From Bryum argenteum (Eukaryota > Streptophyta > Bryopsida > Bryales > Bryaceae): a stretch of 64,000 nucleotides of DNA. The notes beneath the pieces are model-generated. The model worked only from the letters and a program-made list of their open reading frames with translations. It had not been told where the DNA came from and did not search any database. Of the stretch, positions 22,863-34,420 are shown in pieces; the stretch's first letter is position 1, and each line of letters starts with the position of its first letter. Made by a program: the position numbers and the translations under genes. The stretch is taken from NCBI GenBank assembly GCA_037043015.1, contig CM073323.1, forward strand, positions 8,804,001 to 8,868,000, given 5' to 3'.

Positions 22863-23396
22863 GTTTACAAATTTGATTATGCTTCCAAACTAGCACTTCT
22901 AGCATCATTCTCTTTTTTCCTGTAATATCACTAACATAACAATATCACTTTTCTTTTCAAGAACTAAAATCTAAAACCCCTAATAGTGGCATTTTTGCGA
23001 AACCTTGCTCCAACTCTGAGTGGCACATACCGTATACATGAGTTTGAGAAATCATCCAATTTACAATGACATGTGTTATGTAGAAAGACATTTTTTTTTT
23101 TTTTTAATTTTAAAATTCTCACAATTCACATGATTGATAGATAGAATTAAGAGCCACACGTTTACAGTAAACTCAAAGAGCACTTTATTACATTCCATTT
23201 GCAAATGTCACTCAAATTCACAAATCAGAAACCATGCAACCGAAGATCGTGCTGTCATTCATTAGCCTTTCCCACACGGGAAAGGAAGGCATCTGCTTCA
23301 CGAGGATGACACCAGGCTTGCTTACTTTCCACGTATCAAGGGCCTTGTAAACCACCTCATCAATCAATTGCCTTCTTTCGATGCAAGATGCAGGTT
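22863..23396. other. Intergenic, no recognised gene
   Basis: The stretch is AT-rich with a T-run at 23092-23105. No motif-bearing frame is present. Confidence 0.4.
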
Positions 23397-23752
23397 TTAA
23401 CCCTTAAATGCCCATGGGGTCTAAAACGGGCAGCCCAAAATTGGATCACAGCATCTTTTGGACTTGGGCATCATGAATAGTGCACTTTTTGAACTTGGGC
23501 ACCATAAATGAACCAATCAATGATGAGCTTGCAACCTCCTACAAGGTTATGTACAACCCCAACCTCCCTATCACAATCCTTTCAAACCATAAAATCATAC
23601 ATACAAATTGTGATTTGAATTGTAAAATATCACTTTTTGAATGCATCATAAGACAGTGACCAGTTTGACATCAAAATATAAGTGAAAAGTTGATTACAGT
23701 GAGAGCTACAGAGAAGATTCTGTTTGAAGCAAGCCCCTCAGGCTTGCTTGGG
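23397..23752 (-). mobile_element. piggyBac-type MITE family 1, copy d, right end lost
   Basis: It starts TTAA-CCCTTAAATGCCCATGGGG (23397-23400) and matches copy b for about 355 bases up to AAGCCCCTCAGGCTTGCTTGG, where the match stops and the terminal repeat is missing. Confidence 0.85.
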
Positions 23753-23869
23753 TTCAAAGTTGAAAAAGAAGTGATTTTTTTATTTTTTTTTTTAAAATTT
23801 TATTATTATTATTTTTTTTTCCTCAAGGATCAAGGAGTTTTGTGAGCCCAAAAAACCAATTTTGAAATG

Positions 23870-24320
23870 AGTCTTTTGAGATTCTTGTTCCTAAGTTAGT
23901 CAGGTACATGTTTACATAATTATTTACCCTCACATGACCTTTAAAACCTAGAGAAAAGTTTGATTTTTCCACATGGAGGTAATTATGCTGAAATTCATAT
24001 TACAAAGGCCGGTCTTTGATGATAAAAAAGGTATGCAAGAAATTATTGTGAGACCGTGAGATCATGCCTTGGTATCTCTTCTACATGCTCAAATAACATA
24101 ACTTGAAAAATAGGGAAAAATAGAAAAAGAATCTCAATTTTTGGTGAATTTTTGAAGTTTCTCTGTTTTGTTTGATTTTGGGCATATTTACGAGTATATA
24201 TACTGCAATTTGGGCGGTTATCAAATAATGTTTTCATACTTCGAATATAAATATCTCTCCCAAAGTATAAGGAATTTTGAAGCATGAGATGACTTCTTGG
24301 AAAGGTATAGGAAAACTCTA
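23870..24320 (+). repeat. Dispersed repeat A, copy 2
   Basis: It aligns with 3140-3575 over its whole length. The preceding block, GTGAGCCCAAAAAACCAATTTT at 23837, also occurs at 35391 inside the piggyBac-type element at 35143-35547, linking repeat A to that family. Confidence 0.6.
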
Positions 24321-25228
24321 CAATCCTTACAAGGGGTCCAACTTCATAGTAACAGCGTGGCTGACCAACCGTCCCGTTTCTAGCTTCACTCTCCTTTACG
24401 GGTTAACCTGTGTAAATAATCTCCAGTAATAGCAAAAGGGAAGGATCAGGTTCACCCCACGTTGTATACAATGGTGTCAAGCATTCATATTCAGGAGGTT
24501 TGAAGGGAGAAAGAAGACAATTATCCAGAAACTTACAAGAGAGAGAAATTACTCATTCCCACGTGACCTATCGATGGCGTGCAAGCTTGTGATTTTTACA
24601 ATTGAGCAACAATTGAGCTGGCAGGTGATTATATAGTAACCTTCTTACTTCATGCAGCGTAGCAATCGTCATTGCGCATGAAGTCAACAAGGGAAGGGAA
24701 TAATATATACTCTTGCTTGCGTGCAGCAACTGTACCCCACCATCATCAATCGTTGCGGCTGCAGGCCTTCGTACGTGGGGCCTGTGAGTGGCCCAACACC
24801 TGCTACGTGCAAATAGAGTTAAGGAAAATGACAAAACGTAGAGGAATGGCGAGATTCAGCAGCCTCCAATATTCCCCTCTACAGTATTAAAGGTTTTTTA
24901 ATCCCTTAAATTCGTCTTGTCCTCGTGGTTTGTGAGCTTTCTGTTAATTACAGGCCACAAAGAATGTACGTTAGTAAGGACTTTGCCTGCCTGCCTGCCT
25001 GCCTGCTCAACGAACTCCTCACCTACAGTTGTAGTTGCCTCCAGATCCAGTTTTCGGTACGCAACTCCAATACTTTTTCTCCTTGACGTGCGGAGTCCTC
25101 ACTAATTCTTTATTCTCCTTTTCACACGACAGCCACTCCGAGTGTTTAACACGCTTCAATCCCCACTTTATCATAACCTTTCGCTGTTAACTCTGGATCC
25201 AATCTACAGACCGGTCTTTAATCTTTGA
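24321..25228. other. Intergenic, GC-richer at 24560-25100
   Basis: Short frames on both strands lack motifs. A CTGC tetranucleotide run lies at 24983-25004. No splice-supported gene was found. Confidence 0.35.
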
Positions 25229-25974
25229 TTAACCCTGGAACGTCGGAGCGGCCATTTTATGTCCGATGAACAGAACATTTTCACTGTAACCTATTATTGC
25301 GGGATGAATTTCATTCATGATTTTTGTAATTGGATTTATGAATGATAATAGCATATCATGGAATTCATTTGAGGTCATTTAAGGTATTTCCTAAGATCAC
25401 ATGTGGTATGAAAGTTGAAAGAATGGTTAAAAACAAGTCACCACACAGTGCATTTCTGCAACTTTTTCCTACTTTTATTAAGTCTCAAATTTAGGCAACT
25501 AAATGATCTCTTTTGAGTTCAAGCTCAATTCATAAAATGAATCTTACCAAGTCTTGTTTCTACTCCAAGTTAGAATTTCAAGAAATTCCTAATATCTAGT
25601 GATTTACTGACACCTTAAGTTTACATGCCTATAGGGTCTCTTTCTCAATTTTCAAATATAGCATGACACGAAACCATGGATTACACCATGCTATTCTTCA
25701 CTACAATGTCCCCTTATTCCAAAAATTTCAGATTTTTTGAAAGTGATTTGTATTTGATATGAATTATTTTTGGTTTTTCTTTGAAAATTCACTTGAATTT
25801 CAAATCTTCCCAAAAAAATCTGAAATTTTTACAGCATATGAAAAGCATGTGATCACATCTACGAAAAATAAAATAAAATATTTTACTTTCAGGTAAAGTG
25901 GCGAAATGGAGGATTCAGAGTAAGACATATCAAAGTTCAGGCCACGGTTATGGGCTCCGACGTTCTAGGGTTAA
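25229..25974. mobile_element. piggyBac-type MITE family 3
   Basis: This 746-bp element begins TTAA-CCCTGGAACGTCGGAGC (25229-25232) and ends GCTCCGACGTTCTAGGG-TTAA (25971-25974). The terminal repeats match at 16 of 17 positions. The interior is AT-rich and unrelated to families 1 and 2, and no transposase remnant is visible. Both target sites are intact. Confidence 0.85.
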
Positions 25975-26212
25975 AGTATGCTATCTCACACGTTGTCCTG
26001 CGTTCTGTTTTCGCTGAGTATGGTTTTACGTGATCAGTGCACAGAAAGGATGTACTCAGGGATATACCCTTCCCGGTAAGGGCTGTTAGTTCCCGGCCAG
26101 AGTATTCTGCACAGTTTCAATCAAGGCTAGTTTGAGACCTGCATGTTTTCATATATTAGATAAGGTTCTGAAAGAGTGTGAGTTTCAAGCTAGAAAAAAA
26201 GCGATGTCTACT

Positions 26213-26313
26213 AGGGTGCTGAGCCAGATGTGCTGAAATCATCTGGGTACTGAGCCAGATGTGCTGAAATCTGGTGACTTGACTGGGTGCTGAGCCAGAT
26301 GTGCTAAAATCTC
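26213..26313. repeat. Tandem repeat with GAGCCAGATGTGCT core
   Basis: Three units share TGGGTGCTGAGCCAGATGTG followed by CTGAAATC, at spacings of about 32 and 45 bp. They lie immediately upstream of a TATA-like site. Confidence 0.85.
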
Positions 26314-26334
26314 GACGTTAGACTGGGGGTGGGG

Positions 26335-26341
26335 TATAAAA
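26335..26341 (+). promoter_or_regulatory. TATA-like box
   Basis: GTATAAAA sits in a G-rich context about 70 bases upstream of the ATG at 26408. It could drive the candidate small gene there, but a transcription start is not demonstrated. Confidence 0.3.
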
Positions 26342-26407
26342 GGGTGTTGTTACACCATCGGTAGCTTTGGGTTCCGAAGCTGGCTAGGTTCGTCGAGCTA
26401 TGCCATC

Positions 26408-26775
26408 ATGGCAGCCGGACCTGTGAGCACCGAGGCTGGGCTCCAGGTAACGAAGCAGGGGTGGGGTGTTATACAGTATACCCGCACCCCCGGTTTTAAC
26501 GTTTCTCGATAAGAGTCACGAACTAAATATCGATCCTCGTAATAGATGTGCATTAGGTCCAGATGAACCTCGCGAATCGGAACGAGTCTGGCAAGGCTAA
26601 TGATTACAGGAATATGCTTATCAGAAACTTTTTGGTTACGGACCTGGTCTCATTGGTGACATGCTCCGCAGTTGGTATCGATCGGATCGAGACCCCACGT
26701 GATTGCCTGTACACTTGTACATTATACTCTATAAAGTCGGTCAAGCTCCCTATTCTCTTATTTCCTGCACGATGA
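26408..26775 (+). CDS. Candidate two-exon small protein, 85 aa, unknown
   Basis: I propose exon 1 at 26408-26446 (13 codons, ending CAG|GTAACG) and exon 2 at 26557-26775 (acceptor TTAG, stop TGA). The frames join in phase, and a TATA-like element lies about 70 bases upstream. The predicted peptide starts MAAGPVSTEAGLQ and has no domain I recognise. It would converge on the patatin gene, whose stop codon lies 330 bases away. Support is only structural, so it may be a chance arrangement. Confidence 0.2.
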
Positions 26776-27104
26776 CTAAACTCAGTTTCATTGTTAAGGT
26801 GACGTACGATGACATCTCTTTGAACCGACTGTTCAACAGACTAGTCAATCGTCTGTTCATCAGTAGATGATTCGAATTAGGCACAGCTGATAACCTATCA
26901 ATTCTTGATACATGAAGTGGGCAACGCAGAAAATTGACAATTCACACGAGGAGAAATTAGAAATTTTGGTCGAGCAAAACATGCCGTTGCCATGAGAAAA
27001 TAATTATTTACAGTATCAGCTATACAATTTGCCGAAGGTGTACAGTATGGACACGGCATGCTGCAAAGAATACTATGATACAGATTAAAAAGGTCGAAGC
27101 TCTA

Positions 27105-30100
27105 CTATGAGAAGATATTGAAATAATCCTTGTACCGAGTAGAAGAATTGGGTTGGGAACTGTAAGTGTGCACCTTCTGGTGCGTGTTGTCATAGTATAT
27201 CAATGAACCAGGGTCGGAGCCATCGTAGTCAGAGTAACTGGATGATCTTGAGGTCCTTGACTGCGATAACGACGATAGTCCCCGCATTCTCCGAGAGGAA
27301 TCCGATTCAGGCTGTGGATAGGAGTAAGTGGAGTACACGGGTTCCACATGGGGGGAGCCTTGGCCACTGTGAGTGGTCTCGAAGGGGTTGTCAAAGAATG
27401 TGAGGGACGGGTAGTATGGGAATGTGACATAAGCACGCTCTTCATCGCTCTCATCTATAGCAGTTTTCAATTTTTCAGAATCCTCCTTCGCCACCACTGA
27501 GCTTGGGATTCTCTTCAGGGGCGGCAGCGTTCTTAATTTGAGTTCGGGTGCAGCGCTCTGTGTTGAAGGAATTGTGAGAGCAGCTGATTGATTTATCGGG
27601 TGTTTCTTGCTAGAATTCTTTTTAGCGGCCATCCTTGCATTCCGTTCTTGTGATAGAAATAGTGCAAATCTGCAAATACGTATAATTATCAATTAGACGC
27701 GTGAAACAGCATGTAGGCGTGGACAAACTGAAGTATGTTCTCGTAAACCAAGAGTATGCACCTTCGTAAGGCTTGCCCATTTGTTTCACCAGTCGGAATG
27801 GACACCAGGTCGCCTGTGTTGAAATCTCGCTCTGCAGCTGCTGTGCTCAGAAGGCTGTTGGCAGTCTGCGCAAGCCTGTCGAGATTTGCCTTCGACGAGT
27901 CGTCGAGTGACACCGCAGAGCCTTCAAGTGAATCCGTCTGCATTCACACAGTCGACTAAATGAAACTCCTTGATGCTTACTTTTAAAGTTTATCACTTAC
28001 TGATCATAAGAAGCGCCCAAACAGAAAGAACATATTACTAGTGACCTACACAATCTTTGACACAGCAAAAAAGTAAACATGATACTACAAATTTAGGTGC
28101 CCCACAGAAATGTAAAGAACTAACAATTTTCTCTGATGATTGATATTACTTCCTCTGCGAATCGCAACAATCTCTGCTTTTCAAGGTATTCTGTTTCATA
28201 TTCCGATAACTTATGGTCCACAGAGTTTACAATCCTATCATAATCAGTTTCTATTGTTCGGTGCACGCGATGAATCATACCGTTATCCGCAAGTAGTTTT
28301 TAGATGAATCTTGAGACTCGAAAATGATACTGAGGTTGTAGTCCACCATATCCGAGCTAGCGTTAAATACCATATCAACAAGTGGAGCTTCCCCATCTTT
28401 CACCATCCAGTCAAGTACTCCCCATTTCGAAACTTCCTCCGCCTCATATCCGTGAACTTGATTTCCCGTACCCAGAGACAGGACCAAAAGATCGTCATAG
28501 CCCTATCACAGAACACTGATTGTTAGTATATAGAATACAAGCACGTCCTCAGTCCATGTCAATACAACCTAGCATGTATTGCAAATAGCCACTTCGACTG
28601 TGCGTATTCGACAACCACATGTCAGCATACTAATCTTTACATATAGATGTGTGAGATTTGTTGTGATGACTGACCTCGTAATCAACTCGATCTGAGCACA
28701 TTCCTCCACTTCTCACTTCCTTAATAGCCTGAGTAATAGCCACATACGTCTGGCGGACATCCAATAATCAAATTGTAAGTGAATAGACGCGACACATTTG
28801 CATCACCATATCCGTAGGGCATCCGACGAGAAATGAAGGAAGACGAAGGAAGAATTATGTAAATCCTACGTACATATTAAATCGAGACATTCAGGGACTT
28901 ACCGGGTTGTTCACTGCGATGCCGCCATCAACCAGATTGTACTCTCTGCTACGCGGAGGATTTTTTGACTTATCAATAAGAGTAAAGCTGACAGGGGGAA
29001 AGTAAGTCGGCGCTGCCGTCGTGGCGCGGCAAACGTAACGTAAGGGTGCGTTATCGAGAGCATCTGCTTTCGCCTGAAAGACACGCCAAAAAGTAATGAG
29101 TTGAGGGCAGTCCCATGCAAGCTTTGGTACGGTGTTGCTATGGTTCACAAGACATATGCCCCAAATATTTTGATGCAGGCCAATTTTGGAGCGAGTATGA
29201 GAGGTGGCCACAATTAAGGAAGAGGTGCGCTAATGGCTCATCGTTTCAGGGTTAAGAGTTTAGAGGCAAACGTACCTTTGTTGAAGAGAAGAATACTGGT
29301 TGTTGATACTTAATGTCAAATGAGGGGATAATCACGGAAGTAAGCATGCTATCCAGAAACGTATCATCGTCAATATATTGCGAAAGTAGCTCCTCTAGAC
29401 CTTGCGCTTTGTATTTCGGTCCCCCAAGCGCTTTCAGATTTCTACGGATATTTCCAAAAGGCCCCCTGCAATACACCAGGAGTCGTTAGCTTCGTGACGA
29501 TGGCATACTCAATATAACAATGACATCCTCAATATGAAAAATGGGAAGGTCAAAGAAAAGTAGTACCTGTTTTGGGGGAAAATTCTATTCGCATGTTTCC
29601 TATAAAATTGCGTAATCTGAGAAGCATTGAACATAGGTCTTTTTGGATTTTCTCTACTCGGAGCAGCCAACATTGCCGTGATCAACCCTCCTGTGCTCGT
29701 TCCAGCTATTAAATCGAAATAATCTACAATTCGCATCTCCGGACCGTCTAGTTCCTGCAGGCAGTGACCGAATCCCGTTAGAGTCCTGACACAGCACGCG
29801 CCTCATCGAACTTCTATACTCCAGCGAACCATTTTACTGCAGTGACGTCAAATTTCACAGTGTAGAGTTGTATTCAAAATCACTTCACGAAGATAAAGAG
29901 TCTGAAAACTTGCATCTCTGACTGATCGTAATAAGTACACAATTTCGCCACTCTCTCAGGGGCGAAAAACTAAGACTCGAATCAAGCCTGTCGAGTTCAA
30001 ATTTGATAATTCATGAAGTTATCTTCGGCTGCACGATAAATTTTGCACACTGAATTCTCAAAATCGTCAAATGCAGGAAAAGTATGTAGGTCGGACCTGC

Positions 30101-30444
30101 AGGTACGCTTCCAGATGTTCAAGAATGGTGGCTGGGATGATTCCTCTGACGCCACCACCATCGATACTAAGGATAGTGACACGCCGACCTCGATTGCCGG
30201 ACGGTTCGGCCATTTGTTCAAGTTTCTGCCCGATGAATGTGTGGGGGGTTTGTGGAGTATGAGAGTATGAATGCCGAACAGGTGAAGTGGGAGGAGAGAG
30301 AGGTGGAAGGGAGAAGCACAACTTGTAATAGTTTGCTGATTTCTTTCGCAGCAATGGCTCCGCCCCGGAAATGATGGATATAGCCTCCATTTCATGTCCT
30401 TGGGAGGGAAGTTGTGGTTTGAAGATACAGCTGCAAGATTCCAC
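27105..30444 (-). CDS. Patatin-like phospholipase
   Basis: This is a lipid acyl hydrolase of the plant patatin family, expected to release fatty acids from membrane glycerolipids. Eight exons were read by eye: 30097-30444, 29567-29754, 29276-29465, 28903-29073, 28675-28749, 28281-28502, 27762-27937 and 27105-27669, giving 644 aa. The oxyanion-hole motif DGGGVRG is at residues 95-101, the nucleophile motif GTSTG at 134-138 (Ser136), and the catalytic Asp in VDGG at 291, so the dyad is complete. Conserved family blocks ELDG, LSLGTG, NYLRI and [11 protein letters not shown] follow in order. After about residue 475 there is an unusual tail of some 170 residues, rich in Ser, Tyr and Pro and probably disordered; ordinary patatins stop near 400-430. 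Alternative starts are the later in-frame Met codons at residues 19 and 79. The exon 1 donor (CAG|GTCCGA) is non-consensus beyond GT, so it is the least certain junction. Confidence 0.88.
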
Positions 30445-32086
30445 AAAACGTGGAGAAGACGCCGCCTTAATTAGTTAATTCACACTGCACCTGTGACCAA
30501 TAGCTTCCTAATGCCTCCAATTCCATAACAAGGCCAAACCTTCAACACAATTCTTGAAGACAGGCGCGTTAACCAATAAAATACCGCCACGACAAATATC
30601 CAATTCTCAAATGAGTACCTACAACGCCGATGAGGAAGCAACGACGCGCCCGCCACCAACGTTGCGAGCAATCTGTTGCAGGGCACGGTGACTTTTAAGT
30701 AAACTGACAGTAGTCAACATCCTGATTTGACCAACGAGCACATGAGAACCTGACACCAGCTGTGTTTGATACTGCTCACTGCTGTGGTGAGCCCCACGTC
30801 GAACGGCCAGCAAGCAAGCGATATAATTTGCAGCGAAGGTACGTTTAGACAACTGTAACTTAGTCAATGAAACATCACTGATGAAGTAAACATGTGATTA
30901 ATTTGCTTCGTCTGTAACTCTTATATACCAATGGACACTCAGCAAGTACAGAAGCTAATTGCAAATGACAGGTGTCTATCCCTCCCGTGGACAGACTCGG
31001 CCTCAGACTCTCAGAGTCACTATTCAATTTTTAGGTCATTAGATTTGTAGCTCCAGATCTGAGGAAGCAAAGAATCTCAACTGGCAACAAGGAGAACGAA
31101 GGTATTTATTTCGCTACACTTAAACCTAAATTCGAACCGTCCTATTCGTGCTAGTGGACCTTCACCTACCTATCAAATTCTACGTGATGTTATCGGTATG
31201 AGCTGCTCTAAGAGAACAAGGAACAAAGATCAAAGGAGATTCCACTAATCAGTCGCCAACATATGCAACAATTTCTCTAGGTGAAACAATCTCGGTGCAT
31301 GTCAATAACCCGGCGCATGAGGTGATGATTGGAAATATACCGTGATCGAAGAATGCCGGGCTCAAATTTCGACGGACAGGTTCTGAAAGAATCTTAGGGC
31401 TTTTGATCTTCCTTCAGCAAAGAGACGAAGATGATTCACAGTGACAACTCTAACAAAGGTACTCCGTGATATGTAAATAGTACACGCAGCGATCGACATC
31501 TCGACAAAAGGACCAGATCCTCCCAGCAAAGAGATGTAATCGCGAAATGCTCACTACTCATCCACCTCATACATTGTTCCCGCCGTTTCAACACAAATCA
31601 TTCTGGAAATCTTGAAGCCTCAATCCTGCCCTCGACACATCAAAAGAATCTCTAACACAACAAGAGTGTTTCCCGTAGGAGAGGTTCTAGCTAACAAAGA
31701 TCTGATGGCCGAGCAATCGCTCGTGCACAAATACCGACTACTGAGATTCAAGATCTCGTTGACATGATCTCAATCTTGTTATCTCGTTGAGATTCAGGCT
31801 CGGCCGCCATGGCTAGCGCTAGCTCCCCAGCAGCAAGCGCACGCTGTAGCAGATCCGATCAACGGTCAAAACGGAGCTCCATCGCCACTGTCTGGGGGAC
31901 TGGGAGAGAAGAAGGACGGCGATAGGAGCCAATATTCTTCACTAATCTTCTTACTAATAGTGACAGTGCTCTCACTAGTTTCTCACTAATTTCTCAAGTG
32001 CTCCACCAGATTTCCACTAATCTCGTTGGTACGGTTGCTAATTTTCCACTAATCCTTTTAAGCACTCACTAATACCGGCATTTCAT
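30445..32086. other. Upstream region of the patatin-like gene
   Basis: The stretch holds the likely promoter and leader of the minus-strand gene. A GC-rich exon-like block at 31785-31920 contains short frames on both strands but no motif; it might be a non-coding first exon. The block at 31935-32060 repeats CACTAAT-like words irregularly. Confidence 0.35.
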
Positions 32087-32180
32087 AAGATAGATAGATA
32101 GGAACTCTGGTTCTCTTTTTAGACCGGCATGAATAGAGTGTCTGTTCGTCTTAACAATGAGTCGATGCCCACTAGACAAA
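32087..32180 (-). mobile_element. SINE 3'-end fragment, inverted
   Basis: GATAGATAGGAACTCTGGTT ... GAATAGAGTGTCTGTTCG matches the SINE tail and 3' body on the opposite strand. Confidence 0.65.
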
Positions 32181-32935
32181 GGTACATTGGTACAATCGCT
32201 AATACTCTAGCGAGTCCTCTTCAGATCTTGCACTCAACATGGATTCTGTTTGGCATTTAAGATTGGTTCCTTTCCTATTTATGAAAAATACAAAGTTGTA
32301 TGGTACCATATGCATTGGAATCAACATGATATTTTGGTCCACATCAATACACAAGAGATCTTAATTAGTGTTACATATGTTAATTGCGAACCGTAACATT
32401 AACATGTCACCATAGTGTTACAACACTAAATGTGAGAGCATGCAAAATTTCTTGCAAGTGAAAGGATCTGTTGGAAGTGATGACTTGAAGAAAAGACAAA
32501 AGACATTGACTGCAATGACGGCTCAAAGTGAACATTTATCTCAAGAGAGTTGAGATATAGTTTTTTTTTACCAAATATTACCCATTACACTAATCTCTAT
32601 GTAACACTAATTAACAACTCTTGTTTAGTAAAAAACTGTATGTGTTACACTACAAATTACACCTATGAGTACACCTCAGGCGCTCTGTAAACCCTTGTAT
32701 ACCAAATACACCTCCATGTATTGAGTACACCCACAGGTGTAGAAACACCGCTTTGTCATTGTCAGAATACATCATTAACGACAATCTTCCAAATTCTTAA
32801 TCACTTTCATTTATAGGCCAGCCCTAGAAACATGGGGACATCAATGCCAAAGTTTTGCTCCCACCAGTACACTACCACCTCAGTTTCTTGGGAGTACATG
32901 ACATACTATTGTACTAGTGCATACATATCAGCTTA
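32181..32935. other. Intergenic, no recognised gene
   Basis: This is AT-rich sequence without motif-bearing frames. Confidence 0.4.
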
Positions 32936-33305
32936 TTAACCCTTAAACGCCCAAGCAAGCCCGAGGGGCTTGATTCCAACGGAATCTTCTCTGTAGCTCT
33001 CACTGTAATCAACTTTTCACCTATATTTTGATGTCAAATTGGTCACCATCTTATGATGCGTTCAAAAAGTGAAAGTTTACAGTTCAAATCACAATTTGTA
33101 TGTATGATTTTATGGTTTGAAAGGATTGTGCTAGGTAGGTTGGGGTTGTACATAACCTTGTAGGAGGTTGCAAGCTCATCATTGATTGGTTCATTCATGG
33201 TGCCCAAGTTCAAAAAGTGCACTATTCATGATGCCCAAGTCCAAAAGATGCTATGATCCAATTTTGGGCTGCTCGTTTTAGACCCCATGGGCGTTTAAAG
33301 GTTAA
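32936..33305 (+). mobile_element. piggyBac-type MITE family 1, copy e (best preserved)
   Basis: This 370-bp element starts TTAA-CCCTTAAACGCCC (32936-32939) and ends GGGCGTTTAAAGG-TTAA (33302-33305), with the fold-back CAAGCCCGAGGGGCTTG just inside the left end. Both target sites are intact. It is the clearest reference copy of the family in this window. Confidence 0.9.
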
Positions 33306-33414
33306 TTGTTTTCTTTGTTTACCCTTGAATGCACCATATGTCAAAATTTAGTAATTTCAATGACAAATTGAAAACTTTGAGAAGTCATAAAAACTTCATT
33401 CAATGTTTTCTCAG

Positions 33415-33447
<33 letters not shown>

Positions 33448-33473
33448 TTTTTTTTTTTTTTTTTTTTTTTTTT
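33415..33473. repeat. Poly(A)-poly(T) fold-back
   Basis: A run of about 28 A is followed by CTC and a run of about 29 T. The two runs can pair into a hairpin nearly 60 bases long. It produces only lysine- or phenylalanine-rich chance frames. Confidence 0.9.
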
Positions 33474-33879
33474 GTTCTTCTTCTCATGGCAATATTTGTT
33501 GAGTTGGATCTCAAATTGAAATTGCTTCTTTGTCGTAATGATCTCATGAACTCTTTACACTAGAGTTACGAAGCCAATAGGAGAAGGTTTTTGTCCAATG
33601 GGAGGCGTAAAGAGTGAGAAGTCAAGGAAGTTAGGTTTCACACAAGCAAATTTCAATGAAAGGGAGGAAGGGAGGAAGGGAGGCAAAAATGACATGACAA
33701 GCACTTTTTGCCTTTGAGGTACCAATTTACTAATTATTGGTGAACGCAAAATTCACTTCAAAGAGGTGAACCGAACGCAATAGTCAGTGGGTTGTAAGTG
33801 AAAAATTCATATTCAGCATGCATAATTATTATCTCCGATACCACTTTTGAAAAGAGCTCCCGCACTCCTCACATTTACT

Positions 33880-33943
33880 GGATAGATAGAAAGATAGATA
33901 GAAACCTTGGTCTCATTCTAAGGGGCCGACGTGAATGAAGTTT
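33880..33943 (-). mobile_element. SINE 3'-end fragment, inverted
   Basis: GATAGATAGAAACCTTGGTC ... AAGGGGCCGACGTGAATGAAG matches the inverse of the SINE tail and 3' end. Confidence 0.7.
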
Positions 33944-34316
33944 TACATTGAGCTTTTGTGGCCACTTGTACAAATTTATAGGTTGCATGAAGTTTTACAT
34001 TAGCCCTTGAACGTCTCTAGTATCAAAAAACAACATTTGGAAGGCAAAAACTTCAAAGAGCCATAACTTCTTCATTCAGACTCTGGTTTTGACAAAATGA
34101 CTTGGGTTGGGTTCCAAATTAAGTCTAGATTGTGTGGTAAAAATTGCAGATCTATGAAATAGAGTATGAATAAATAACATGCAATTTTGTGAAGACAGCT
34201 TTTGTTTTATTGGTTTTCAGAAACTTGCATGTTTTACCATTGAGAACGAAGTTTGTGGAATCAAAAATAGTTTCATTTGATTTTTTTTGGATAGGTGTAA
34301 TATTTAGGTGCATTCT

Positions 34317-34420
34317 AACAACTTTGTGGTTGGAAGTTTTGATCCAAATAACTTTGTGGTTGGAAGTTTTGATCCAAATAACTTTGTGGTTGGAAGTTTT
34401 TTGATCCAAATAACTTTGGA
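34317..34420. repeat. 30-bp tandem repeat, about 3.3 units
   Basis: The unit AACTTTGTGGTTGGAAGTTT followed by TGATCCAAAT is repeated three times, the last with two extra T, and then a partial unit. The first two units are identical, suggesting recent duplication. Confidence 0.95.

Noticed and set aside
28120..28280. Minus-strand open frame directly after patatin exon 6, ending in a plausible helix
   Set aside because: It lies in another frame only a few bases after NYLRI. The true continuation (TDSLEG... then [11 protein letters not shown]) is found at 27762-27937 and 27105-27669 with clean splice sites and correct phase, so this is intron sequence.
31785..31920. GC-rich exon-like block with ATG codons on both strands
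   Set aside because: Frames are about 20-40 codons without motifs; at most a non-coding leader exon.
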